Origin: Abelmoschus esculentus
Taxonomy: Eukaryota > Streptophyta > Magnoliopsida > Malvales > Malvaceae
DNA length: 64,000 nucleotides
Direction of reading: 5' to 3'
NCBI GenBank assembly: GCA_035048815.1
Contig: JAUCBN010000005.1
Coordinates: forward strand, 14,038,517-14,102,516
Part shown: positions 24,498 through 36,739 of the stretch, piece after piece
How the letters are laid out: each line of letters begins with the position of its first letter
Numbering within the stretch: position 1 is the stretch's first letter
The notes under the pieces: model-generated
Database searches by the model: none
What the model was told of the DNA's origin: nothing
What the model saw: the letters and a program-made list of their open reading frames with translations, nothing else
Made by a program: the position numbers and the translations under genes

Positions 24498-26304
24498 CCA
24501 GGATATTATATGTGCATATTATTTATACTATTTAATTTCTTTTCATTTTCATTATAAATATCATAATATGTATTATTTAAAGCAAAATTCGAAAAAGTAT
24601 ATATTGTTTTTTTGTTTAATCTTTTAAATATTTAGTTTCCTTTCGTTTTTGTTTCTATTATTATTTTAATTTATTTTACCATCTTTTTATTAATATTAAT
24701 AGTATTATATTTATTATTATTATAAAATATGATTAAATAAGATAAAACCAAATATATATCAGTAGCCCATTTTTTTACAATTAAGATCCAATAAAATAAT
24801 AAAACCCATCAGCTAATTAACTAAGGCCCAAAAACCATCTGATAAGAGAAACCCTAATACCCTTATTATCTCTTTGGGCAGACGTCAAGCCCCAGCCGTT
24901 AGATCTAAGTGTCTAATCTAATGGCTCAGATTAAGGAGAGCATAATCGTCCAGAATCAGACGCTCCAACGCGCGGCTAATTGGTTTCCTCACGTGCGACT
25001 GTTCGAGAACTCAACGAGCGCGTGTATCGCATGCATATGCCCTTTCGGATACTCTGGAGTCCGCTCGTCTCTCTGTCGTGATCGATCCGTTCTTAGTGGT
25101 CCTTCTCTTCTCCGACGGCCACAACGACAGCCATGTCCCATGGTCCCCTCTCTCCCTGTATCAACCACATGAGCAAAAACAAACAAAACATCAAAATTGT
25201 ACAAGGAATTACGACGAAAATCAATATCCTTCAGCAAATTTCAGAGTAGTAAATGACATGGAACCGACAATTTTAGAAGCTCACAGAATGCGAATAAAGA
25301 AAACATCACAACCAAAATCAGGGATTTCAGATTTAAACAAAGCAAAGAAGGATATTTTAAGTTCTAATCAGTGTAATAAAAAATGGCTATAAGAAGAGAT
25401 AAGCCCTAACTTTGTAATTCATTGGGGGAACCACCATTGATATCAAAATAACACAAATTCAATGGTAAATACTCTCGTTTTTTTTTAAAGTATAGAATCA
25501 AAACAAAAAGTAGAGTAGTTTTCTTTTTTGGTACCTTCGATCGACAATAAACCAATGGCCGCTTTGTCGGTTCAGGGTGAGTCGAGAGGAAAAAGATTCT
25601 CCATCGCTTTTTGTTCTTCTGAATCGAACCAAAAATGGTTCTAATGTCTTTCTCGCTTTGGTTTCTTTTTATAAAAGGTGGAAGCTTTGACTCTGATTTT
25701 GTTTTGTTTGTAAAAGAGGAGTTTTGTTTCGAAGTAAGAAAGTTTTTTTAAAGGAAAAGGCATAGATTTTACTTCGCCGGCCACCGTGGATGGTGGCCAG
25801 ATTCTGAAATATGCGGTGGTTTCTGGGTTGAAAGGATGAACATTCAACTTGTTCATCCTTTTTAGAAGAACTGAACAGAGAAATGGGGGGAGGTATTTTA
25901 TTTTTGGTTGAAAAATGAGAAAAAGGTTTGTTTTAGCCGGATTAAATCAGTTTTATACTCAGTAGATTATTAGGAAATGGTTTTATTACCTCATAAACCA
26001 ACCCGTGTCCCTTTAATTCACCCCGCAGCCCTTGCAAGTTTTCAAATTCTTTCATTTCGGTCCTGAATCAACCCGGAATCTTCTTTTTCGATTTGGTTTA
26101 TTTGTAGACGGGTCCCCATGTTTTTTTTGTCTGCTTTTGAGCCCTTCCCCTATCTAAATTACTTTTCGAATCCTGAATACTTTATTTCATGTTAAGTGTT
26201 TTCAAGCCCTAGTTTTTTTTTTAATTCAATTTCCATTCTTAGTCCTAAATTCCTAATTCCCAATTTCTCAAATCGATTTTCAATTTGCAACCCTAATTCC
26301 TAGT

Positions 26305-29300
26305 TTGAGAGCATGTCATGGTGAATGACCCCTCTCTTCGAGCGTTTGTCATAATGAACGGTCTCTCTCTTTAAGCGTATGCCGTGATGGATGACCCCTC
26401 TATTTGAGCGATTGTCACGATGAATAACCCCTATCTTCGAGTGCATGTCATAATAAAAGGTCCCTCCCATTGAGAGTATACTGTGATGGACGACCTCTGT
26501 CTTTCTCTAAGAGTGCATGTCAAAATGAATAGCCCCTCTCTTTGAGTGTATAACACGATGGACGCTGCGCTCTTTGAGTGTATATCGCGGTGAACGACCC
26601 TTTTCTGCGAGCGTATGTCATAATGAACGGTCCGTCTCTTTGAGAGTATACCGTGATGGACGACCCCTCTCTTTAAGCATATATCTCGGTGAACGACCCC
26701 TCACTTCGAGCATATGTCATAATGAACGGTTCCTCTCTTTGAGTGTATACCGTGATGGACGACTACTCTCTTTGAGCGTATGTCATGATCAATGACCTCT
26801 CTCTTCGAGTGCATTTCAAGGTGTACAGTCCCTCTCTTTGTGCTTATACCGTGATGGACAACCCCTCTCTTTAAGCGTATGTAGCATTGAATGATCCCTC
26901 TCTTCGAGTGCATGTCATAATGAACCATCCCTTTCTTACAACGTAAACCGTGCTGGACCACCCTTCTCTTTAAGCTTATGTCGCGATAAATGACCCCTCT
27001 CAACAAGTGCATGTCATATTGAACCAGCCTTTTCTTAGAGCGTATACCATGATGGACGACCCCTCTCTTTGAGAGTATGTCGTGGTGAATGACCTCTCTC
27101 TTCGAGCATTTGTCATATTGAACGACCCTTCTCTTTGAGCATATGTCGTGATGGACGACCCCTCTCTTTGAGCGTATGTCACGATGAATGACCACTATCT
27201 TTGAGTGCATATCATAATAAACGGTCCGTCTTTTTGAGCGTATACTGTGATGGACGACCCCTCTCTTTAAGCGTATATTGCGATGAATAACCACCCTCTC
27301 TTTTAGAGTATGTGATAATGAACGCCCCCTCTCTTTGAGTGTATACCGCGATGGATGCCGCGCTCTTTGAGCGTATGTCGCGATGAATGACTCCACTCTT
27401 CGAGTGCATGTCATAATGAATGTTCCCTCTATTTGAGCGTAAAGCGTGATCGATGACCCCTCCCTTTGAGCGTTTGTTGCGACGAATGGCACTTCTCTTT
27501 GAGTGCTTGTCATGGTGAACGGTCCCTTTCTAAGATTGTATACCGTGATGGACGACCCTTCTATTTGAACGTATGTCGAGATGAATGACCCCTCTCTTTA
27601 AGCGTATGTTATAATAAATGATCCCTCTCTTTGAGTTATACCGTGATCGATGACCGCTCTCTTTGAGCATATGTTGCGATGAATGACCCCTCTCTTTGAT
27701 TGCATGTCATGGTGAACGGTCCCTTTCTTAAACCGTATACCATGATGGACAACCCTTCTCTTTCAGCGTATGTCGCGATGAAATGCCTCACCCTTCGATT
27801 GCATGTCATTATGAAATATCCCATTCTTGGAGCGTATATTGTGATGGACGACTCCTCTCTTTGAGCCTATGTCGCGGTGAATGACCCCTCTCTTCAAGTG
27901 TATGTCATAATTAACTGTCCCTCTCTTTGAGTGTATACCGTGATGGACGACCACTCTCTTTGAGCGTATGTCATGATGAATGACCTCTCTCTTCGAGTGC
28001 ATTTCATGGTGTACGGTCTCTCTCTTTGTGCTTATACCGTGATGGACGACCCCTCTTTAAGCGTTTGTCACATTTAATAATCCCTCTCTTCGAGTGCATG
28101 TCATAATGAACCATCCCTTTCTTACAACGTAAACCGTGCTGGACCATCCTTCTCTTTGAGCGTATGTCGCGATAAATGACCCCTCTCAACAAGTGCATGT
28201 CATATTGAACCAGCCTTTTCTTAGAGCGTATACCATGATGGACGACCCCTCTCTTTGAGAGTATGTCGTGGTGAATGACCTCTCTCTTCGAGCATTTGTC
28301 ATATTGAACGACCCTTCTCTTTGAGCATATGTCGTGATTGACGACCCCTCTCTTTGAGCGTATGTCACGATGAATGACCACTATCTTTGAGTGCATATCA
28401 TAATAAACGGTCCATCCTTTTGAGCGTATACTTTGATGGACAACCCCTCTCTTTAAGCGTATATTGCGATGAATAACCACCCTCTCTTTTAGAGTATGTG
28501 ATAATGAACGGCCCCTCTCTTTGAGTGTATACCGAGATGGACGCCGCGCTCTTTGAGCGTATGTCGCGATGAATGACTCCACTCTTCGAGTGTATGTCAT
28601 AATGAATGTTCCCTCTATTTGAGCGTAAAGCGTGATCGATGACCCCTCCCTTTGAGCGTTTGTTGCAATGAATGGCACTTCTCTTTGAGTGCTTGTCATG
28701 GTGAACGGTCCCTTTCTAAGATTGTATACCATGATGGATGACCCTTCTATTTGAACGTATGTCGAGATGAATGACCCCTCTCTTTAAGCGTATGTTATAA
28801 TAAATGATCCCTCTCTTTGAGTTATACCGTGATCGATGACCGCTCTCTTTGAGCATATGTTGCGATGAATGACCCCTCTCTTTGATTGCATGTCATGGTG
28901 AACGGTCCCTTTCTTAAACCGTATACCGTGATGGACAACCCTTCTCTTTGAGCGTATGTCGCGATGAAATGCCTCACCCTTCGATTGCATGTCATTATGA
29001 AATGTCCCATTCTTAGAGCGTATATTGTGATGGACGACTCCTCTCTTTGAGCCTATGTCGCGGTGAATGACCCCTCTCTTCAAGTGTTTGTCATAATTAA
29101 CTGTCCCTCTCTTTGAGTGTATACCGTGATGGACGACCACTCTCTTTGAGCGTATGTCATGATGAATGACCTCTCTCTTCGAGTGCATTTCATGGTGTAC
29201 GGTCCCTCTCTTTGTGCTTATACCGTGATGGACGACCCCTCTTTAAGCGTTTGTCACGTTTAATAATCCCTCTCTTCGAGTGCATGTCAGAATGAACCAT

Positions 29301-29984
29301 CCCTTTCTTACAACGTAAACCGTGGTGGACCATCCTTCTCTTTGAGCGTATGTCGCGATAAATGACCCCTCTCAACAAGTGCATGTCATATTGAACCAGC
29401 CTTTTCTTAGAGCGTATACCATGATGGACGACCCCTCTCTTTGAGAGTTTGTCGTGGTGAATGACCCCTCTCTTCGAGCGTTTGTCATATTGAACGACCA
29501 TTCTCTTTGACCATATGTCGTGATGGATAACCCCTCTCCTTGAGCGTATGTCACGATGAATGACCCGTATCTTTGAGTGCATGTCATAATAAACGGTCCC
29601 TCCCTTTGAGCGTATACTGTGATGGACGACCCCTCTCTTTAAGCGTATGTTGCGATGAATAACCACCCTCTCTTTTAGAGCAGGTGATAATGAACGACCC
29701 CTCTCTTTAAGTGTATACCACGATGGACGCCGCGCTCTTTGAGCGTATGTCGCGATGAATGACTCCACTCTTCGAGTGCATGTCATAATGAACGGTCCCT
29801 ATCTTAGAGCTTATACCGTGATTAATGACTCCTCTCTTCGAGCGTATGTCATAATGAAATGTCCTTATCTTTGAGAGTATACCGTGATAGACGACCCCTC
29901 TCTTTAAGCCTATGTCGCGATAAATGACCCCTCTCTTCGAGTGAATTTCATAATGTATGGTCCCTTTATGAGAGCGTATTAGAG
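26305..29984. repeat. 99-bp satellite, block 5, with 1186-bp superunits
   Basis: The A-B-C satellite resumes after the AT-rich insert. From about 26735 to 29800 it is organised in a larger unit of 1186-1188 bp, about twelve 99-bp units. Landmark variants recur at this spacing: CTCAACAAGTGCATG at 26999, 28185 and 29371, and GCATTTCA at 26811, 27999 and 29185. Copies one and two are complete and copy three stops near 29800. Similarity between superunits is much higher than between neighbouring 99-bp units. The repeated open frames at 26701-27513, 28004-28732 and 29190-29786 reflect this and are not genes. The right end abuts the LINE 3' end. Confidence 0.92.
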
Positions 29985-31940
29985 AATCCGTTTGATTTTT
30001 TTTGAAAGAAAGGGCTTCATTAAAAAACCCTTATAGCCAGTCACCTCGGGAGGTGAGTTGGCCCCTATGGGAAAAAGAGTATTCAAGTTTTTATTGAGAA
30101 GAAGAGGAGAACCTCTCTGAGTTTACAGAAGCCCAAATAAAATCGGGAAAGTTACATCCAAAAGAGAAAGAAAGAAAAGAACGCAAAGCTCTAGAAGCAA
30201 GGACATGAGCTACAACATTTGCTTCTCTAGGTAAATAATAATTCTTACAATCAGGAAAAGCACCAAGAGTACAACGAATTTGAGACAATAAAGTTTGCAC
30301 CATGGAAAGATCTTGATGATGGGTGTTGTTAACTTTGCTGGCAATAGAAGCAGAATCGGTCTCAAGGATGACATTAGACCAGCCATTATCAACAACAAGA
30401 TTAAGTCACTCCAAAATGCAAGAGCTTCAGCTGAAGCTGGATTTGGACAGAAGGCGAGGGGCATAGAGCATCCACCAAGGACAGAGCCTGAAGAATCCCG
30501 AGCGATGACACCTACAACAGCTCCCTCTAAAATTGGGTAGAAGGCGCCGTCCGTATTAACCTTAACAAAACCGCGGTCCAGTTTTGTCCATCTAGCCTGA
30601 GCAAAGGTTGGCTCAGCTAGTTGGGATCTTAGATGGAGAGCATCATTAGCTGATGTATAATCGTCGAAGAGTTTTCGTGCGTTAAATACAGTTAACCATG
30701 GTGGTTGGAGATGGTTGTTATGGATAAAGTCATTATGACGATTCCATAAATTCCATAGAATTGTTATCAGGAAGGAGAATTGGTGCAATGAGAAAAAACC
30801 AACTATTTCAGAAAGCCACTGGTGGGGGGAGATTGAAGTATTAGAGAAAATACGGCCTCAAAACCCTACCAAACGGAGAGCTTCCATGGCACTAGGACAA
30901 TCCCTTAAAGCATGAAGGGTAGTTTCAATATCCGTATTACAAATTGGACACACCCCAGTACCGAGATTTGCTTGGAGGATTTTGTGGTCAGACGGTAGGG
31001 CATCATGGCTTAATCGCCATCCATAGGGAACGAACCTTAGGCAACGTAGGCAACTTAGAAAGAATTTTCCATAGCCTAGAGGGTCTATTAACCGACCTAG
31101 TTATAGTTGGAGAAATTGATAACCAGAACGCACCGTATAGAAGCCAGAGTCGTGATGATCCCAAAGGGTAGTATCTTTCGTAACATTAATGATTGGTACA
31201 TTAAGGATTGTGTTAGCATCTTTGTGAGAGAAGTAATCTCTCACCTTGGATTCATCCCATCGGGGTAGATTAGACATCATAAAAAAATCTTGCTCGAAGA
31301 GGGACTTCCTCATTCACTTCATTATCACCATAAAGGTGTAAAGGCTTAGATCCTCCCCAATTGTCGAAGTGGATCTGTATCTGACTTGACATACCTGGTC
31401 GTTTAAACAAGCCATTTCCAAGTTTAGAGATAGCTATACTAAGACCTTTTCAAGCAAAGGAAGATCTTCGATTGGAATCGGATTCGAGCACAGAACCCGA
31501 TGGATAATATTTGCACTTGTAGACCTGACTAAGAAGATTATCAGGCTCATAAATTAGTTTCCAAGCAAATGCTAAGATGAGCATTCATTTTGTCTCTGGT
31601 AAAACCCAAATTTGTTGTCTTATTCTTCCCAATGAGGAGTGGAACCCCCAAATAAATACCAGGGTCATCGACTTCTCTTACATTAAGGATGTTATTGATT
31701 TCTGATCGAAGGGATGTAGATGTTTTACGTGAGAAATATATAGTTGATTTTTCAAAATTCACCGCCTTACCAGACGAAATGGCATAAAATGCAAAATGTC
31801 CTTGAGGTGTTGGCTTCTGTAGTTGTATTCTTAACGAACACCACACAGTCATCAAAAAGGAGGTGATTTATACGGGGGTCGTTCCTGCTAGCACAAAGGC
31901 CAGGGAGATTGCCAATAACTTTCTCAGCATTGAACAATGC
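29985..31940 (-). mobile_element. LINE 1, 3' half: reverse transcriptase end, zf-RVT, RNase H
   Basis: The 3' part of an L1-type LINE on the minus strand. The run of T/A at about 29995-30010 (minus-strand A run) is the tail. From 3' to 5': an RNase H region at 30091-30788 with KVNTDGAF, GVIARDSSG and AEALAFW; a zf-RVT region at 30840-31313 with YFSHKDAN and a strand ending SGYQFLQL; and the reverse transcriptase C-terminal part at 31547-31940. The reverse transcriptase catalytic box reads LLF-DD-CVVF, one residue short of the usual F-A-D-D. Several frameshifts and stops break it. At 31940 it is cut by the family-C LTR. LINE 2 (56638-60904) is its closest relative in the window, and both share the same satellite flank on this side. 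Confidence 0.88.
30091..30788 (-). pseudogene. LINE 1 RNase H-like domain
   Basis: Two overlapping minus-strand frames (30788-30210 and 30303-30091) make up the C-terminal RNase H of a plant LINE ORF2. VKVNTDGAF carries the first catalytic aspartate and SAEALAF the glutamate. The later segment NYYLPREANVVAHVLASRA contains the final REAN-x-VAH motif usual for this family. A frameshift near 30300-30400 separates the two parts. In an intact element this domain would remove RNA from the RNA-DNA hybrid; here it cannot be made as one protein. Confidence 0.8.
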
Positions 31941-33406
31941 TGATATTGGGGTTTCGTTGCTTCAAAAACAACGATCCTTGTTTGAAACGGATCTAGGATA
32001 ATAGCAAGCAAGTCTCTGCAATAAATACAATATTATGGATGTTAGAATGATGTTAAAACAATAAGAAAACAAAGAAAAAAAAAACTGAAACAAAGAAGAA
32101 AAAGGATGAAGGAATTCTGGCAGCTTTTGGAGGTTAATGAAGATGAAATGCTCCGAGGGCTTTCATGGAAGCATTAAAACGTCCAAAATGGCAGAATTGG
32201 ATGTTTAAGTTGCTGGGAAATAACAACGACGTTGAACTCGAAAGAACCCGAACAATATACTGAGCGGACCCGAATTTGAATACGTTCTTCATCAACGGAC
32301 TTGGACCCTCTAGATAGCGATCTAGGAACCCGAAGTATCAAGGATTTGACACACTCAAACAAAGTCTGAATTTGTCAAGAAAAGTTCAATGAAGAACTAA
32401 AATTGAGAGAAAATCTCACAAGTGATTTTATTCATAAAATGTCTAACCTTGTCTTTACAAAATTAAGTAAATATATAGGAATAAAGGAGAAGTTGGCCAA
32501 ATTTGAAGTTGTGGCCTTAATTCAAACGAAAATTAAAATTTAAATGCTCAAATAACTTCTCCTAGGCTCCTAATATCCTTAGACACATGTTTTGGCACTT
32601 AAAACACATTAAACATGTGTTTAATGTTTGAATTTGAATAAGAAACCACTCATTCTTATCCAATGTTGTTGATTGGTCTTCAAAGCAAGGGCCTTGTTTG
32701 GCTTGCTTGCTTTTGGACTCCCAAACTTGTGGAAAAGGGTGTTATGTGGGCCCCACATGCATGGCACATGCGTAGGACACCTGCTCTTCGTGTACGATAG
32801 GTTTCAGCTATTGTAGGTCACTTCAACTTGAGATGAGTTGAGCTGGAAATGGAGATGAGCTGAAACGAACTAGCTAAGAGTGTTAGGAGCTAAATGGAGC
32901 TGGGAGCTAAGCCTCTGAGCTGCCCCGAGCTAATGTGAGCTGCGTGCACACCATTGAGCTTCTTCTGAGCTAAATATAATCCACTTAAGCTGGTATTGAA
33001 CTGCATACACTCTCCTGAGCTGGAGCTGAGCTGGGTATGCCCACTTGAGCTAAGGTTCTCCTAAGTACCTATATTAGAACAAGACAAACACATCTAAAAA
33101 GCCTTGTAGTCTTATTTTAACCACACAAACACACTTAAAACCAAATGCAAACATAATTAACATAGTATATACATAAGTAAACACACATACTAATATATAT
33201 ACCTAAATATGTCACATATCAGCATGCAACACATTATAAACAACATATTCTAAGGCATGAACATTCTCAAATGAATCTGAAATGTTAGCACAAGTAAGGA
33301 GAAGAGCTTCCCTGTATTTCTTTGCCTTAGAACGTGTGATAGGTCCTGATGGTAAGACCTCCAGATCAACCTGTTGAAATTGACAAGATGTGCTCACATC
33401 AAATGC
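31936..33406 (-). mobile_element. Solo LTR, family C, inside LINE 1
   Basis: The LTR spans 31941-33401 (1461 bp), starts TGATATTGGGG and ends GCTCACATCA on the plus strand, and is flanked by AATGC at 31936-31940 and 33402-33406. It interrupts the LINE reverse transcriptase frame after the residues GISA. Read on the minus strand its first 190 bp encode the C-terminus of a gypsy polyprotein (GPITRSKAKKYREAL), so the pol frame of this family runs into the LTR. A TATA-like TATATATT (minus strand) is near 32470. The AGCT-rich tract is at 32830-33060. Confidence 0.9.
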
Positions 33407-34342
33407 TGAAATACCTTGAGTACAGAAAAGAAACAAGAAAGGTAAAAGGGGATCTCCTGGTCGAAGCCCTCTCTGAGGTTTAAAAGGTCGTGAAAGAGAA
33501 TCATTGACACATACTTGAAAAGACACAGAAGAGACAATTCATGATAAGCGAAACCCATTTGTCATTAAAACCTAGATGGAGCATAATTTGTTGTAGAAAA
33601 GACCATTCGACACTGTCGAAAGCTTTCTCCATGTCCAGTTTTAAACTAGCACCTTTGGCAAGAGATGTCTCGTCAGTATTTAAAGTGTGGATAAGCTCAT
33701 GGGCAATGAGAATATTCTCGGTAATGTTCCTACCTTGAACAAAGGGAACTTGATTACCGCCTATACATAAAGGATGATAGATTTCAAACAATTAACAACC
33801 ACTTTGGCAACAGTCTTATATATAACTGTGCATAGGCTAATAGGTCTGAGATGTCGTATAGTTGTGGGATCATTAATTTTAGGTATAAGAACAATGATAG
33901 TACGATTGATCTTTTCCATGCGAACAAACCCACTTAGGAGTCTGAGGCAAAGGTTTATAAAGTCCTGGCCAAGGATATCCCAATGTTTCCCAAAGAAATC
34001 ACTTGGAAATCCGTAAACTCTCGGGGCTTTCCTCGGATCAATATCACGAAAAGCAGTGGTAATTTCTTCTGCTGTGAATTCCTTATTAAGGTCATTGTTC
34101 ATGGTCTCAGTAACAATATTTGGAATGTTGTCCAAAATGGAAGATGCAATAGTAGGAGAACAGGATGAGAAGATAGTCTGGAAGTAATCAATGGCAGTAT
34201 CCATGATGTCTTTCGTGTGTGTTTTCCAAATGTTCTCATTGTTGAAAAGCCCAGAAATATGGTATTTTCGTCGATGATTGTTTGCTCTTGCATTGAAAAA
34301 GGAAGTATTTTTGTCATCATATTCTAGCCAGGTTGTGCGGTA
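33402..34342 (-). mobile_element. LINE 1 reverse transcriptase segment, copy 1
   Basis: This 941-bp LINE piece continues the element across the family-C LTR. Minus-strand frames 34204-33761 and 33791-33501 encode the N-terminal reverse transcriptase: DPRKAPRVYGFPSDFF (usual form KAPG-x-DG), VLIPKINDP, then motif A in KLDMEKAFDSVEWSFL with its aspartate intact, and motif B in RGLRPGDPLLPFLF at about 33480-33430. Frameshifts separate the parts. The segment is repeated almost identically at 35799-36739. Confidence 0.88.
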
Positions 34343-35798
34343 TGATATTGGGGATTCGTTGCTTTAAAAACAACGATCCTTGTTTGAGACGGATCTAGGA
34401 TAATAGAAAGCAAGTCTCTACAATAAACACAACATTATGGATGTTAGAATGATGTTAAAACGATAAGAAAACAAAGAAGAAAAACTAAAACAAAGAAAGA
34501 AAAGGGATGAAAGAATTCTGGCAGTTTCTGGAGGTTAATGAAGATGAAATACTCCGAGGGCTTTCGTGGCAGCATTAAAACGTTCAAAATGGCAGAATTG
34601 GATGTTTAAGTTACTGGAAAATAACAATGACGTTGAACTCGAAAGAACCCGAACAATATACTAAGCGGACCCGAATCGAATACGTTCTTCGTCAACGGAC
34701 TTGGACCCTCTAGATAGCGATCTAGGAACCCGAAGTATCAAGGATTTGATACGCTCAAACAAAGTCTGAATTTGTCAAGAAAAGTTCAATGAAGAACTGA
34801 AATTGAGAGAAAATCTCACAAGTGATTTTATTCATAAAATGTCTAACCTTGTCATTACAAAATTAAGTAAATATATAGGAATAAAGGAGAAGTTGGCCAA
34901 ATTTGAATTTGTGGACATAATTCAAATGAAAATTAAAATTTAAATGCTCAAATAACTTCTCCTAGGCTCCTAATATCCTTAGCCACATGTTTTGGAACTT
35001 AAAACACATTAAACATGTGTTTAATATTTGAATTTGAATAAGAAAACACTCATTCTTATCCAATGTTTTTGAGTGGTCTTCAAAGCAAGGGCCTTGTTTG
35101 GCTTGCTTGCTTTTGGACGCCCAAACTTGTGGAAAAGGGTGCTATGTGGTCCCCATATGCATGGCAAATGCGTAGGACACCTGCTCTTCGTGTACGTTAG
35201 GTTTCAGCTGCTGTAGGCCACTTCAACTTGAGTTGAGTTGAGCTGGAAATGTAGATGAGCTGAAACGAACTAGCTAAGAGTGTTAGGAGCTAAATGGAGC
35301 TGGGAGCTAAGCCTCTGAGCTGCCACGAGCTAAGGTGAGCTGTGTGCACACCATTGAGCTTCTTCTGAGCTAAATATAATCCACTTAAGCTGGTATTGAA
35401 CTGCATACGCTCTCCTGAGCTGGAGTTGAGCTGGGTATGCCACTTGAGCTAAGGTTCTCCTAAGTACCTATATTAGAACAAGACAAACACATCTAAAAAG
35501 CCTAGTAGTCTTATTTTAACCATACAAACACACTTAAAACCAAATGCAAACATAATTAACATAGTATATATATAAGTAAACACACATACTAATATATATA
35601 CCTAAATATGTCACATATCAGCATACAACACATTATAAACAACATATTCTAAGGCATGAACATTCTCAAATGAATCTGAAATGTTAGCACAAGTAAAGAA
35701 GAGCTTCCCTGTATTTCTTTGCCTTAGAACGTGTGATAGGTCCTGATGGTAAGACCTCCGGATCAACCTGTTGAAATTGACAAGATGTGCTCACATCA
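34343..35798 (-). mobile_element. Family-C LTR, recombinant middle copy
   Basis: A 1456-bp LTR that starts TGATATTGGGG and ends GCTCACATCA. Most of it is nearly identical to 36740-38195, for example AAGTAAAGAAGAGC and CCTCCGGATC near the right end. The last 25 bp instead match the solo LTR at 31941-33401 (GAAATTGACAAGATG rather than GAACTTGACATGATG). The minus-strand frame at 35684-35923 joins LINE reverse transcriptase residues to the LTR-encoded polyprotein tail and is an artefact of the insertion. Confidence 0.88.
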
Positions 35799-36739
35799 AA
35801 TGCTGAAATACCTTGAGTACAGAAAAGAAACAAGAAAGGTAAAAGGGGATCTCCTGGTCGAAGCCCTCTCTGAGGTTTAAAAGGTCGTGAAAGAGAATCA
35901 TTGACACATACTTGAAAAGACACAGAAGAGACAATTCATGATAAGCGAAACCCATTTGTCATTAAAACCTAGATGGAGCATAATTTGTTGTAGAAAAGAC
36001 CATTCGACACTGTCGAAAGCTTTCTCCATGTCCAGTTTTAAACTAGCACCTTTGGCAAGAGATGTCTCGTCAGTATTTAAAGTGTGGATAAGCTCATGGG
36101 CAATGAGAATATTCTCGGTAATGTTCCTACCTTGAACAAAGGGAACTTGATTACCGCCTATACATAAAGGATGATAGATTTCAAACAATTAACAACCACT
36201 TTGGCAACAGTCTTATATATAACTGTGCATAGGCTAATAGGTCTGAGATGTCGTATAGTTGTGGGATCATTAATTTTAGGTATAAGAACAATGATAGTAC
36301 GATTGATCTTTTCCATGCGAACAAACCCACTTAGGAGTCTGAGGCAAAGGTTTATAAAGTCCTGGCCAAGGATATCCCAATGTTTCCCAAAGAAATCACT
36401 TGGAAATCCGTAAACTCTCGGGGCTTTCCTCGGATCAATATCACGAAAAGCAGTGGTAATTTCTTCTGCTGTGAATTCCTTATTAAGGTCATTGTTCATG
36501 GTCTCAGTAACAATATTTGGAATGTTGTCCAAAATGGAAGATGCAATAGTAGGAGAACAGGATGAGAAGATAGTCTGGAAGTAATCAATGGCAGTATCCA
36601 TGATGTCTTTCGTGTGTGTTTTCCAAATGTTCTCATTGTTGAAAAGCCCAGAAATATGGTATTTTCGTCGATGATTGTTTGCTCTTGCATTGAAAAAGGA
36701 AGTATTTTTGTCATCATATTCTAGCCAGGTTGTGCGGTA
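35799..36739 (-). mobile_element. LINE 1 reverse transcriptase segment, copy 2
   Basis: This is the second copy of 33402-34342. Its frames at 35898-36188 and 36158-36601 translate to the same sequences as copy 1. It has the same motif A (KLDMEKAFDSVEW) and the same altered KAPRVYG segment. It is followed directly by the family-C LTR at the same LINE position (GTTGTGCGGTA). Confidence 0.9.

Larger units (their letters stand above)
23896..26304. other. Unclassified AT-rich insert, 2.4 kb
   Basis: This insert splits the satellite. After the inverted LTR fragment it is very AT-rich (24100-24760), with a (TA)15 tract at 24464-24493. A more GC-rich island follows at about 24890-25160, with a CACGTG box near 24993. 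An AAACCCTAA telo-box-like word is at 24849-24857, and another AACCCTAA-type word is near 26290. These resemble plant promoter or leader sequence. Open frames at 24909-25172, 24989-25237, 25078-25392 and 25641-25856 have no recognised domain. Also visible is a 29-codon frame starting ATGGCCGCTTTG at 25555. It could be an LTR or leader of an unknown element, or a captured gene promoter. I see no terminal repeats or target duplication. Confidence 0.5.

Noticed and set aside
24849..24857. Telomere repeat
   Set aside because: A single AAACCCTAA word with no tandem repetition. It is more likely a telo-box-like promoter word or chance.
33212..33526. A fusion protein of reverse transcriptase and a polyprotein tail
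   Set aside because: The frame simply crosses the insertion boundary between LINE 1 and a solo LTR at 33401. The matching frame at 35684-35923 arises in the same way.
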